Shown here: in pieces, positions 1 through 5,484 of the stretch
Numbering within the stretch: position 1 is the first letter of the stretch
Layout: each line of letters starts with the position of its first letter
From: Clostridia bacterium
GTDB taxonomy: Bacteria > Bacillota > Clostridia > Oscillospirales > Butyricicoccaceae
Reading direction: 5' to 3'
Assembly (NCBI GenBank): GCA_017556565.1
Contig: JAFYMQ010000030.1
Span: 1-5,814, forward strand
Length of the DNA: 5,814 nucleotides
The notes under the pieces: generated by a model
Database searches by the model: none
Told to the model about the DNA's origin: nothing
The model's input: only the letters and a program-made list of their open reading frames with translations
Translations under genes and position numbers: made by a program

Positions 1-962
1 ATGAAAAAGGTCTTTTTTACCCTGAGTGTGTTGCCTGCGCCGTAGTTGTAGCTGATGATGGGCTGTGCGCCCTGAGCCAGACCCTGCAGGGGCATCAGCG
101 CAAACTGCATTACGCTTGTCAGTATGGTCATAGCACCAACCGCCACGTCGCCGCCGTAGCGGAGCAGGGAAGAGTTGAAGCACACCGATATAACACTCTC
201 GCTGGATTGCATGACAAATGGCGCAAGTCCCAGCGCGATACAGGGCAGCAGGTAGGTTTTGCTGAGCCGCATATTGGGACGGCGAAGTTTGAGCAGAGTC
301 TTTTTGCCCAGCAAAAAGCTGAGCACCCATATGCAGGATATTGCCTGAGAGATGACGGTTGCCAGCGCCGCGCCGCGCACTCCCATATCCAGCGCGTAGA
401 TAAACAGCGGGTCGAGGGCAATATTGCATATTGCGCCAATGGTGACGGTCAGCATACCGGTCTTGGCAAATCCCTGTGCGGTAATAAATCCGTTGAGTCC
501 CAGAGTCAGCTGCACAAAGATGGTACCTATTGCGTATATACTCAGATAGCTTGTGGCATAGCCGATGGTGTTGCCGCTTGCACCGAACATCAAAAGCAGC
601 GGCTTGTTCCATATAAGCAGCACCGCCGTCAGCGCCAGCGATACTATCACCTGCATCACAAAACAGGTGCCGAGAGTTTTTTCCGCAGCGGCATTATCGC
701 CTTTGCCCATATATATGGACGCTCTGGGCGCACCGCCCGAGCCTATGAGCGCTGCAAACGCCGACACTATAAGTATCAGAGGCAGACATACTCCCACACC
801 GGTCAGCGCAAGATCGCCCGAGTGGGGCATATGCCCGATATATATGCGGTCGACGATATTGTACAGCATATTGATTATCTGAGCTGCGATAGTGGGAATA
901 GCAAGCTTAAACAGCAGCGGCCCTATGGGCGCAGTGCCCAGATATTTGTTGTCTTTTGCCAT
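1..962 (-). CDS. MATE family efflux transporter, C-terminus cut by window edge
   Basis: This is an inner-membrane exporter of the MATE family, which expels drugs or metabolites in exchange for Na+ or H+. Only the first 320 residues are present; family members are usually about 450, so roughly 130 C-terminal residues lie outside the window. Visible hallmarks are an N-terminal segment LFKLAIPTIAAQIINMLYNI, then VDRIYIG with a TM1 aspartate (D38), a SGGAPRASI stretch after TM2, and GAQPIISYNYGAG at residues 298-310, which is typical of MepA/DinF-like members. The start at 962 is forced: an in-frame TAA lies one codon upstream, and AGGAG (minus strand, 976-980) sits 13 nt before the ATG, slightly far. 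The gene diverges from the SPFH operon and has its own promoter at 999-1027. The substrate cannot be told from sequence. The family call is firm. Confidence 0.93.
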   Translation of the reverse strand, partial: MAKDNKYLGTAPIGPLLFKLAIPTIAAQIINMLYNIVDRIYIGHMPHSGDLALTGVGVCLPLILIVSAFAALIGSGGAPRASIYMGKGDNAAAEKTLGTCFVMQVIVSLALTAVLLIWNKPLLLMFGASGNTIGYATSYLSIYAIGTIFVQLTLGLNGFITAQGFAKTGMLTVTIGAICNIALDPLFIYALDMGVRGAALATVISQAISCIWVLSFLLGKKTLLKLRRPNMRLSKTYLLPCIALGLAPFVMQSSESVISVCFNSSLLRYGGDVAVGAMTILTSVMQFALMPLQGLAQGAQPIISYNYGAGNTLRVKKTFF

Positions 963-975
963 GGGTTAAGCGTCA

Positions 976-980
976 CTCCT
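976..980 (-). promoter_or_regulatory. Ribosome binding site of the minus-strand MATE gene
   Basis: AGGAG on the minus strand, 13 nt before the ATG at 962. The spacing is longer than the usual 5-9 nt, which may lower translation. No other start is possible upstream because of the in-frame TAA at 968-966. Confidence 0.6.
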
Positions 981-998
981 GATTTACAGCATACCATC

Positions 999-1027
999 AT
1001 TGTACTAAATAACGTGAGATATATCAA
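999..1027 (-). promoter_or_regulatory. Predicted sigma-70 promoter for the minus-strand MATE gene
   Basis: Read on the minus strand, TTGATA (1027-1022) and TACAAT (1004-999) are separated by exactly 17 nt. Each hexamer has five of six consensus bases. Transcription would start near 992 and give a leader of about 30 nt containing the AGGAG. Its -35 box is 7 bp from the -35 box of the opposite promoter. Confidence 0.7.
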
Positions 1028-1034
1028 GAACCTA

Positions 1035-1063
1035 TTGACAAAATCTGCAAGCGGTGATATTAT
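1035..1063 (+). promoter_or_regulatory. Predicted sigma-70 promoter for the SPFH-RHH operon
   Basis: TTGACA (1035-1040, perfect -35) and TATTAT (1058-1063, five of six) are separated by 17 nt. The predicted transcription start is near 1070, giving a leader of roughly 27 nt before the ATG at 1097. The -10 overlaps an inverted repeat TGATAT/ATATCA (1055-1060 and 1068-1073) that could be an operator. Confidence 0.78.
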
Positions 1064-1073
1064 TTTGATATCA
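1055..1073. promoter_or_regulatory. Possible operator: inverted repeat over the -10 box and start site
   Basis: TGATAT (1055-1060) and ATATCA (1068-1073) form a 6-bp inverted repeat with a 7-nt gap. Positions 1066-1073 are in themselves the palindrome TGATATCA. A related palindrome, GATATATC, lies at 1018-1025 over the -35 box of the opposite promoter. The placement suits a repressor site, but the region is AT-rich and such short repeats can arise by chance. Confidence 0.25.
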
Positions 1074-1083
1074 TATAGAAATC

Positions 1084-1090
1084 GGAGGAG
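1084..1090 (+). promoter_or_regulatory. Strong ribosome binding site of the SPFH gene
   Basis: GGAGGAG ends 6 nt before the ATG at 1097. It is near-optimal and settles the start codon. It contrasts with the next gene in the operon, which has no visible Shine-Dalgarno sequence. Confidence 0.85.
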
Positions 1091-1096
1091 ATAAAG

Positions 1097-2128
1097 ATGA
1101 CAGAAAAAGTATTGCAGAACAAAAAGAACGGCATGGCAGTGCTGATGGCGGACATCCTGGTTCTTATTCTTGCTATCGTCGGCGTTGTTTTTGGCGGTAT
1201 TATTTTGGACAGCGGCAGAACAATCGGACTTTTGGTTTTTATTCCTTCTCTTGCGCTGCTGCTGCTTGGTTGGATACCCCTGCTCGGCCTTCGTGTCCTC
1301 AAGCCTCAGGAAGCACTGGTAGTCACCCTGTTCGGCAAGTATGTCGGCACACTCAAAGGTGACGGCTTCTTCTGGGTCAATCCTTTTTCGGGCAGCTTCA
1401 ACCCCGCAGCCAAGACCAAGCTGAGCCAGAGCGGAGACGTTTCCACCCCCACATCGCCCATCGCCGCACTTGCAGCAGGCGCAGCGGGTGCCAATATGAG
1501 CATTGACACCACCGGCAACAAGATCTCCCTCAAAATAATGACCCTCAACAACAGCCGCCAGAAGATCAACGATTGTCTGGGCAACCCTGTTGAGATCGGT
1601 ATCGCCGTTATGTGGCGCGTCACCGACACCGCAAAAGCCGTGTTCAATGTAGACAACTACAAGGAGTTTTTGTCCCTGCAGTGCGACAGCGCCCTGCGTA
1701 ATGTTGTCCGTATCTACCCCTACGACGTAGCCCCCAACGTTGACACCACCGGCGACGGTGTGGCAGACGAGGGCAGCCTCCGCGGCTCCAGCGAGGTAGT
1801 TGCCGAGCGCATCCGCAACGAGATACAGAGCCGCGTGGATGAGGCCGGTATCGAGATACTGGAAGCCCGCATCACCTATCTTGCATACGCACCCGAGATA
1901 GCCGCGGTTATGCTTCAGCGTCAGCAGGCATCGGCAATTATCGATGCCCGCAAGATGATCGTCGACGGTGCCGTGGGTATGGTGGAGATGGCGCTTGCCC
2001 GCCTCAGCGAGAACAATACCGTTCAGCTTGACGAGGAGCGCAAGGCAGCCATGGTGTCCAATCTGCTGGTAGTTCTCTGCGGCAACCGTGACGCCCAGCC
2101 TGTAGTCAACTCGGGCAGTCTCTATTGA
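1097..2128 (+). CDS. SPFH/Band 7 domain membrane protein
   Basis: This 343-residue protein belongs to the SPFH (stomatin/prohibitin/flotillin/HflK-C) superfamily, whose members form large membrane-bound oligomers that organise membrane domains or regulate proteases. Two hydrophobic segments, about residues 13-37 and 42-65, anchor it as a likely hairpin or double pass. The Band 7 domain follows: it opens with [20 protein letters not shown] (69-88), then GFFWVNPF (90-97). Next come [20 protein letters not shown] (163-182) and a YPYD motif. A helical stretch with [19 protein letters not shown] leads to [19 protein letters not shown]. An Ala/Gly-rich insert (about 118-135) interrupts the N-terminal part of the domain. 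There is no protease domain and no long flotillin coiled coil. The gene heads an operon with the Arc-like gene 4 nt downstream. The domain call is firm; the cellular role is unknown. Confidence 0.93.
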   Translation: MTEKVLQNKKNGMAVLMADILVLILAIVGVVFGGIILDSGRTIGLLVFIPSLALLLLGWIPLLGLRVLKPQEALVVTLFGKYVGTLKGDGFFWVNPFSGSFNPAAKTKLSQSGDVSTPTSPIAALAAGAAGANMSIDTTGNKISLKIMTLNNSRQKINDCLGNPVEIGIAVMWRVTDTAKAVFNVDNYKEFLSLQCDSALRNVVRIYPYDVAPNVDTTGDGVADEGSLRGSSEVVAERIRNEIQSRVDEAGIEILEARITYLAYAPEIAAVMLQRQQASAIIDARKMIVDGAVGMVEMALARLSENNTVQLDEERKAAMVSNLLVVLCGNRDAQPVVNSGSLY

Positions 2129-2132
2129 TGCC

Positions 2133-2336
2133 ATGAACGACAATCTGAAAAAACAGATCCCCCTGCGTCTGTCGCCCAAGCTCTACGCCGCAATAGCCGC
2201 GTGGGCGGAGGATGACTTCCGCTCTGTAAACGGGCAGATAGAATATCTGCTTACCGAGTGTGTCAAGCAGCGCAAAAAGAACGGGGCATACGTAGGCAGC
2301 GAGATAGACAAGCCTATCGAACTGGATATAGAATAA
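2133..2336 (+). CDS. Arc-like ribbon-helix-helix DNA-binding protein
   Basis: This 67-residue protein has the Arc/MetJ ribbon-helix-helix fold, which dimerises and inserts a two-stranded beta sheet into the DNA major groove. The predicted strand is QIPLRL (residues 8-13), helix A is [15 protein letters not shown] (15-29), and the turn plus helix B begins [13 protein letters not shown] (30-42), close to RSVNSEIYQRV in phage P22 Arc. By that alignment (from memory) Q8, P10 and R12 fall at the base-contacting Arc positions Q9, N11 and R13, so one contact residue is changed to proline. A charged tail (43-67) follows. The ATG lies 4 nt after the SPFH stop with no Shine-Dalgarno, so expression probably depends on coupled reinitiation. 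Similar small proteins accompany SPFH genes in other Clostridia (recall). It may regulate its own operon or the divergent MATE gene; the target is unknown. Confidence 0.88.
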   Translation: MNDNLKKQIPLRLSPKLYAAIAAWAEDDFRSVNGQIEYLLTECVKQRKKNGAYVGSEIDKPIELDIE

Positions 2337-2343
2337 AAATCCG

Positions 2344-2381
2344 CAAAGCGTACAAGCTTGCCTTGTGCGCTTTGTTTTTTT
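2344..2381 (+). terminator. Rho-independent terminator of the SPFH-RHH operon
   Basis: A 13-bp stem, CAAAGCGTACAAG (2344-2356) against CTTGTGCGCTTTG (2362-2374), has one T-G wobble and a 5-nt loop. Seven T follow at 2375-2381. It begins 8 nt after the RHH stop codon, so the two-gene operon ends here. Confidence 0.92.
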
Positions 2382-2391
2382 GTGCTAAAAT
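2363..2391 (+). promoter_or_regulatory. Possible extended -10 promoter for the second MATE gene
   Basis: TGC followed by TAAAAT (2386-2391) makes an extended -10 element with five of six consensus bases. A weak -35, TTGTGC (2363-2368), lies 17 nt upstream inside the descending arm of the preceding terminator. It is the only plausible promoter between the terminator and the ATG at 2425. Read-through past the terminator is the alternative source of transcripts. Confidence 0.45.
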
Positions 2392-2424
2392 ATTACCAAT
2401 AAGCATAAAAAAGAAGGCGAAAAA

Positions 2425-3780
2425 ATGGACAAAACCGAAGCCCACTACAAAAAAATGACACAAACCCCGGTCATGAAGCTTGTTATAATGCTGGGCATCC
2501 CCACCACTATCTCAATGCTCATAACCAACGTATATAATCTGGTGGACACCTACTTTGTCGGCTCGCTGGGTGAGAGCCAGCAGGGCGCGGTCGGCGTACT
2601 GTTTACCCTGCAGTGCATTATTCAGGCATTTTCGTTTATGCTGGGTCACGGCTCGGGCGCATTCGTGTCCAAAGCTCTGGCAGAAAAAGACGTCAGGCAG
2701 GCCACCAAGTACGCCTCCACCGCATTTTTCAGCGGTGCGGCAATCGGCCTTGTGCTTTGCGTGCTGGGTCTGAGTTTCCTCAAGCCTTTTGCAATTTTTT
2801 TGGGCAGCACCGATACCATTCTGCCCTACGCAATAGATTACGGAACGTGGGTCTGCCTGTCCTGCCCCTTTGTGGTCTGCTCATTTATCCTCAATAACAT
2901 CCTGCGCTATGAGGGCAAAGCATCCATGGCAATGATCGGCCTCGTGTCGGGCGGTATCATCAATATTTTTGGCGACTGGCTGTTTATCCGCGTATTTGAG
3001 ATGGGTGTTTACGGCGCAGGTCTTGCCACCGCGATTTCCCAGTTTATCAGCTTTGGCATTCTTGTGACTGTGCATCTCAAGAGCGCACAGAGCAAGCTGT
3101 CGCTGAGAGCGGTCAGCGGAAAGGTGCGCGACTACTTCGATATTTGCAAAGTCGGTCTGCCCTCCATGCTCAGACAGGGTCTTACCTCGGTGTCCAGCGG
3201 CATACTCAACAACCTTGCCCGCCCCTTCGGCGATGCCGCAATCGCCGCGCTCAGCGTTATCAACCGCTACTCGTCGCTGGTGCTGTGCGTAGGTCTTGGC
3301 ATCGGTCAGGGCTTCCAGCCGGTTGCATCCTTCAACCATCAGGCAAAAGAATACACCCGCGTCAAAAAAGCTCTGCTTGGCACTATGACCATCGGCATTG
3401 CGCTTATGGGTACTATGGCGATATTCGGCTTTATCTTCCCCGGTCAGATAGTGTCTGTTTTCCAGAAGAGTCCCGAGGTCATCCGCATAGGCAAGTTCGG
3501 TCTCCGCGCCGCATCGGTAGGCTCTATGGTAATGCCCGTTTCTGTCTGTGCCAATATGCTCTATCAGAGCATCCGTCAGGCAGGCACGGCATCATTCTTG
3601 TCCATGCTGCGCTCGGGTCTTGCCATGATCCCCACCATGATCATTCTGTCAAGACTGTGGGGACTCAACGGCATACTGCTGTCCCAGCCGGTTGCCGACG
3701 TTATCAGCTCGCTGATCTGCCTGCCCTTTATCCTCCACTTCGTGCTCAAAACCCCCAATACCGCACTCAAACCCGAATAA
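2425..3780 (+). CDS. MATE family efflux transporter, complete
   Basis: This is a complete 451-residue MATE exporter of normal family length, expected to have 12 membrane helices in two pseudo-symmetric halves and to couple export to Na+ or H+ entry. The N-terminal half has MLGIPTTISMLITNVYNLVD with the TM1 aspartate at D41, then FVGSLG and GHGSGAFVSKAL. The C-terminal half has GLPSMLRQGL, then GIGQGFQPVASFN with GQGFQP at residues 294-299. In that loop the usual YNYGA is replaced by FNHQA. GAAGG-like AGAAGG (2412-2417) sits 7 nt before the ATG. M11 is a possible later start but has no ribosome binding site. The gene is monocistronic, bounded by terminators at 2344-2381 and 3787-3828. It is divergent in sequence from the MATE at 1-962. 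The substrate is unknown. Confidence 0.94.
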   Translation: MDKTEAHYKKMTQTPVMKLVIMLGIPTTISMLITNVYNLVDTYFVGSLGESQQGAVGVLFTLQCIIQAFSFMLGHGSGAFVSKALAEKDVRQATKYASTAFFSGAAIGLVLCVLGLSFLKPFAIFLGSTDTILPYAIDYGTWVCLSCPFVVCSFILNNILRYEGKASMAMIGLVSGGIINIFGDWLFIRVFEMGVYGAGLATAISQFISFGILVTVHLKSAQSKLSLRAVSGKVRDYFDICKVGLPSMLRQGLTSVSSGILNNLARPFGDAAIAALSVINRYSSLVLCVGLGIGQGFQPVASFNHQAKEYTRVKKALLGTMTIGIALMGTMAIFGFIFPGQIVSVFQKSPEVIRIGKFGLRAASVGSMVMPVSVCANMLYQSIRQAGTASFLSMLRSGLAMIPTMIILSRLWGLNGILLSQPVADVISSLICLPFILHFVLKTPNTALKPE

Positions 3781-3786
3781 AAATAT

Positions 3787-3828
3787 ACGGACTGCCGCAA
3801 GAAGCGGCAGTCCGTTTCGGCTTTTTTT
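3787..3828 (+). terminator. Rho-independent terminator of the second MATE gene
   Basis: A perfect 12-bp GC-rich stem, ACGGACTGCCGC (3787-3798) against GCGGCAGTCCGT (3804-3815), encloses an AAGAA loop. A T-rich tail ends in seven T (3822-3828), separated from the stem by TTCGGC. It starts 6 nt after the stop codon at 3780. Confidence 0.9.
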
Positions 3829-3849
3829 CATTGACGTAAAGGTTCTTTG

Positions 3850-3884
3850 TGCCATAGCTGCCTCCGTGAGTATAGTCTATGGCA
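3850..3884. repeat. Unexplained 8-bp inverted repeat upstream of the murJ-like promoter
   Basis: TGCCATAG (3850-3857) and CTATGGCA (3877-3884) are perfect inverted copies 19 nt apart. An alternative pairing, CTGCC (3858-3862) with GGCAG (3881-3885), would exclude the first. The repeat lies about 55 bp upstream of the predicted -35 box, so it would not be in the murJ-like leader transcript. It may be a regulator site or chance. The rest of 3829-3938 shows no gene I can support. Confidence 0.35.
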
Positions 3885-3938
3885 GGATTATGCTGTCGGG
3901 AGCGCAAAATTGCAATAACATCCCGCCGCCGATTATGC

Positions 3939-3967
3939 TTGAAGATTGGTGCGGTGTATAGTATAAT
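3939..3967 (+). promoter_or_regulatory. Predicted sigma-70 promoter for the murJ-like operon
   Basis: TTGAAG (3939-3944) and a perfect TATAAT (3962-3967) are 17 nt apart. The predicted start is near 3974, giving a leader of about 32 nt that carries the AAAGGAG ribosome binding site (3992-3998), 7 nt from the ATG at 4006. It likely drives both the MurJ-like gene and the abutting downstream gene. Confidence 0.75.
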
Positions 3968-4005
3968 ATAATGATAAAATATATCTTGCCGAAAGGAGAG
4001 CCGCA

Positions 4006-5484
4006 ATGCAAAAGACCGCAGTCAGATCCATATCTCTTGTGGCACTCCTTACCGTCACGGCAAAAGCTCTGGGTATGCTCCGCGACATTTTGCAGGCGCG
4101 GGCATTCGGAGCGGGCGCTCAGATGGACGCATACACATCGGCAAGCAACTTTACCGTGTATATATTTTCTGCCTGCGCCTATGCTCTGTGCATAGCCGCC
4201 GTTGCGGTAGTGGGCAGAAAGCTGCCCTGCGGCAGACCGGCTGCCCAAGCCGCCGCCGACAGGCTGATCTCGGTATGCCTGTGCGCCGCCTGCGCCGTTG
4301 CCGCGGTGCTCGTTCTGCTTGGCGCTTTTGGCGTGTTCGGCAGCGCACTTTCACCCTATATGGTGATACTTTCTCTGTCTCTGCCCGTTATCGTGCTGAC
4401 CTATATGTTCATGGCATATTTTCAGGTGCTGGGTCATTATTCGGTGCAGGGCAGCCTGAGCCTGCTCTATAATATCGCACTGTGCCTTGTATTGTTTGTA
4501 TGGGGCGGCAGAATGTCTGTACCCGTGTTTGCCGCCTGCATGAGCGGTGCGTGGTTGCTGCAGCTGGCAACCCTGGTGCCCTGCTTTGCAAAAGAGCGGT
4601 ACCGCTTCCGCTTTTCGCTCAAAGCCGAGAGGGGAGAGCTTGTAACATTCCTCAAGACCGCGGCGGCAACACTGTTTACCACCTCGGCATTTTTGCTCTG
4701 CTATCTTTGCGACAGTGCACAGAGCGCATTTATGGGCGAGGGTGTCGTGACCGCATTTTCTTATGCCGACAAGCTGTTTACGCCCCTTGTCACCACCATC
4801 ATCTACAGTATCAGCGCGGTAATGTTCCCCCGCTGGAGCGAAAAAAGCCGCACCCTTGAGCCCGAGCAATACCGCAGATATGTGCTGCGCGCAGTCGTCA
4901 ATACCGTGATGTTTATGCTGCCCGTATCGGCTGTGGTGGCGGCTTTCGGTGTGCCTGTTGTCCGCGTGCTTTTTGAGGGCGGCAGCTTTAGCCTGCAGTC
5001 TGCCACGTTGGCAGGTCAGGTCTTTTCCTGCTATGCTCTGGGTATGGTGGGATTTGCGCTGCTTGACCTTGTATCCAAAGCTTTCTATGCCCAGGACCGT
5101 ATCAAAACGCCCCTTATCGTCAATCTGTCGGCATTTGCGGTCAATCTTCTGCTCAATTGGTTTGTGTCCTCGCTGGGTTGGGGCGCTCCCGCCGTGGCAG
5201 CCTGCACGGCACTGGTGCTGACTGCTGCGGGCGCTGTGATGACCTGCCTGTTTGCAAAGGGTATCAAGGGCGAACCGATGCTGAGCCTGATCGTCAAAAG
5301 CGCAGTTTTGAGCGGTGTGATGTTCATAGTCCTGCACCTGCTGTCGGGCACTGTTACAAACCCCACCGACGGCAAAATAATGCTTATCGTCAAATGCGCC
5401 GCACCCGGCATAGCCGCGGCGGCTGTGTATATCCTGCTTATGTGGAAGCATATCCGAAAAACCGTGAAAGAAGGAGAAAAATAA
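4006..5484 (+). CDS. MurJ/MviN-like lipid-linked precursor flippase (MVF family)
   Basis: This 492-residue protein has about 14 hydrophobic segments, matching MurJ, which flips lipid II for peptidoglycan synthesis, rather than the 12 of MATE proteins. Family signatures are TAKALGMLRD (18-27), FGAGAQMDAY (34-43), SYADKLF around K256, RVLFEGGSF (320-328) and KAFYAQDRIKTP (358-369). Aligned from memory with E. coli MurJ, the cavity arginines R18, R24 and R270 correspond to K20, R26 and K256. The R52 position appears to be F54, and the usual AEGA stretch nearby is absent. The LF-RG-F motif carries G326 where R is usual. These changes leave open whether it flips lipid II or another undecaprenyl-linked polymer unit, as Wzx-like or amj-type alternatives do. 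The start is set by AAAGGAG 7 nt upstream. The stop abuts the next gene's ATG, so the two are co-translated. The family is firm; the substrate is uncertain. Confidence 0.87.
   Translation: MQKTAVRSISLVALLTVTAKALGMLRDILQARAFGAGAQMDAYTSASNFTVYIFSACAYALCIAAVAVVGRKLPCGRPAAQAAADRLISVCLCAACAVAAVLVLLGAFGVFGSALSPYMVILSLSLPVIVLTYMFMAYFQVLGHYSVQGSLSLLYNIALCLVLFVWGGRMSVPVFAACMSGAWLLQLATLVPCFAKERYRFRFSLKAERGELVTFLKTAAATLFTTSAFLLCYLCDSAQSAFMGEGVVTAFSYADKLFTPLVTTIIYSISAVMFPRWSEKSRTLEPEQYRRYVLRAVVNTVMFMLPVSAVVAAFGVPVVRVLFEGGSFSLQSATLAGQVFSCYALGMVGFALLDLVSKAFYAQDRIKTPLIVNLSAFAVNLLLNWFVSSLGWGAPAVAACTALVLTAAGAVMTCLFAKGIKGEPMLSLIVKSAVLSGVMFIVLHLLSGTVTNPTDGKIMLIVKCAAPGIAAAAVYILLMWKHIRKTVKEGEK

Noticed and set aside
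207..1094. Plus-strand open frame of 295 codons opposite the first MATE gene
   Set aside because: It is antisense to the MATE protein and extends through the divergent promoters. The translation is basic and low in hydrophobic residues, with no recognisable family.
923..2179. Minus-strand open frame of 418 codons opposite the SPFH gene
   Set aside because: It is antisense to a clear SPFH gene with strong ribosome binding site, promoter and family motifs. Its product is rich in Cys, His and Gln, with no recognisable domain, and it arises from the codon bias of the real gene.
2133..2336. SPFH-RHH pair as a toxin-antitoxin module
   Set aside because: The RHH protein could be an antitoxin by fold, but the partner is a 343-residue SPFH scaffold placed first, without any toxin fold. 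There is no positive evidence for toxicity.
3144..3839. Plus-strand frame of 231 codons inside and beyond the second MATE gene
   Set aside because: It is out of frame with the intact MATE gene and runs through that gene's terminator hairpin; no ribosome binding site or family match.
3831..3858. TTGACG as a second promoter -35 upstream of the inverted repeat
   Set aside because: At 16-17 nt spacing the -10 would be CATAGC or ATAGCT, at most three consensus matches. Too weak to call.
3767..4006. Minus-strand 79-codon frame in the gap before the murJ-like gene
   Set aside because: It covers the terminator and the murJ-like promoter. Its product has no recognisable motif, and a terminator hairpin would lie within its 3' part. 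I cannot support it as a gene.
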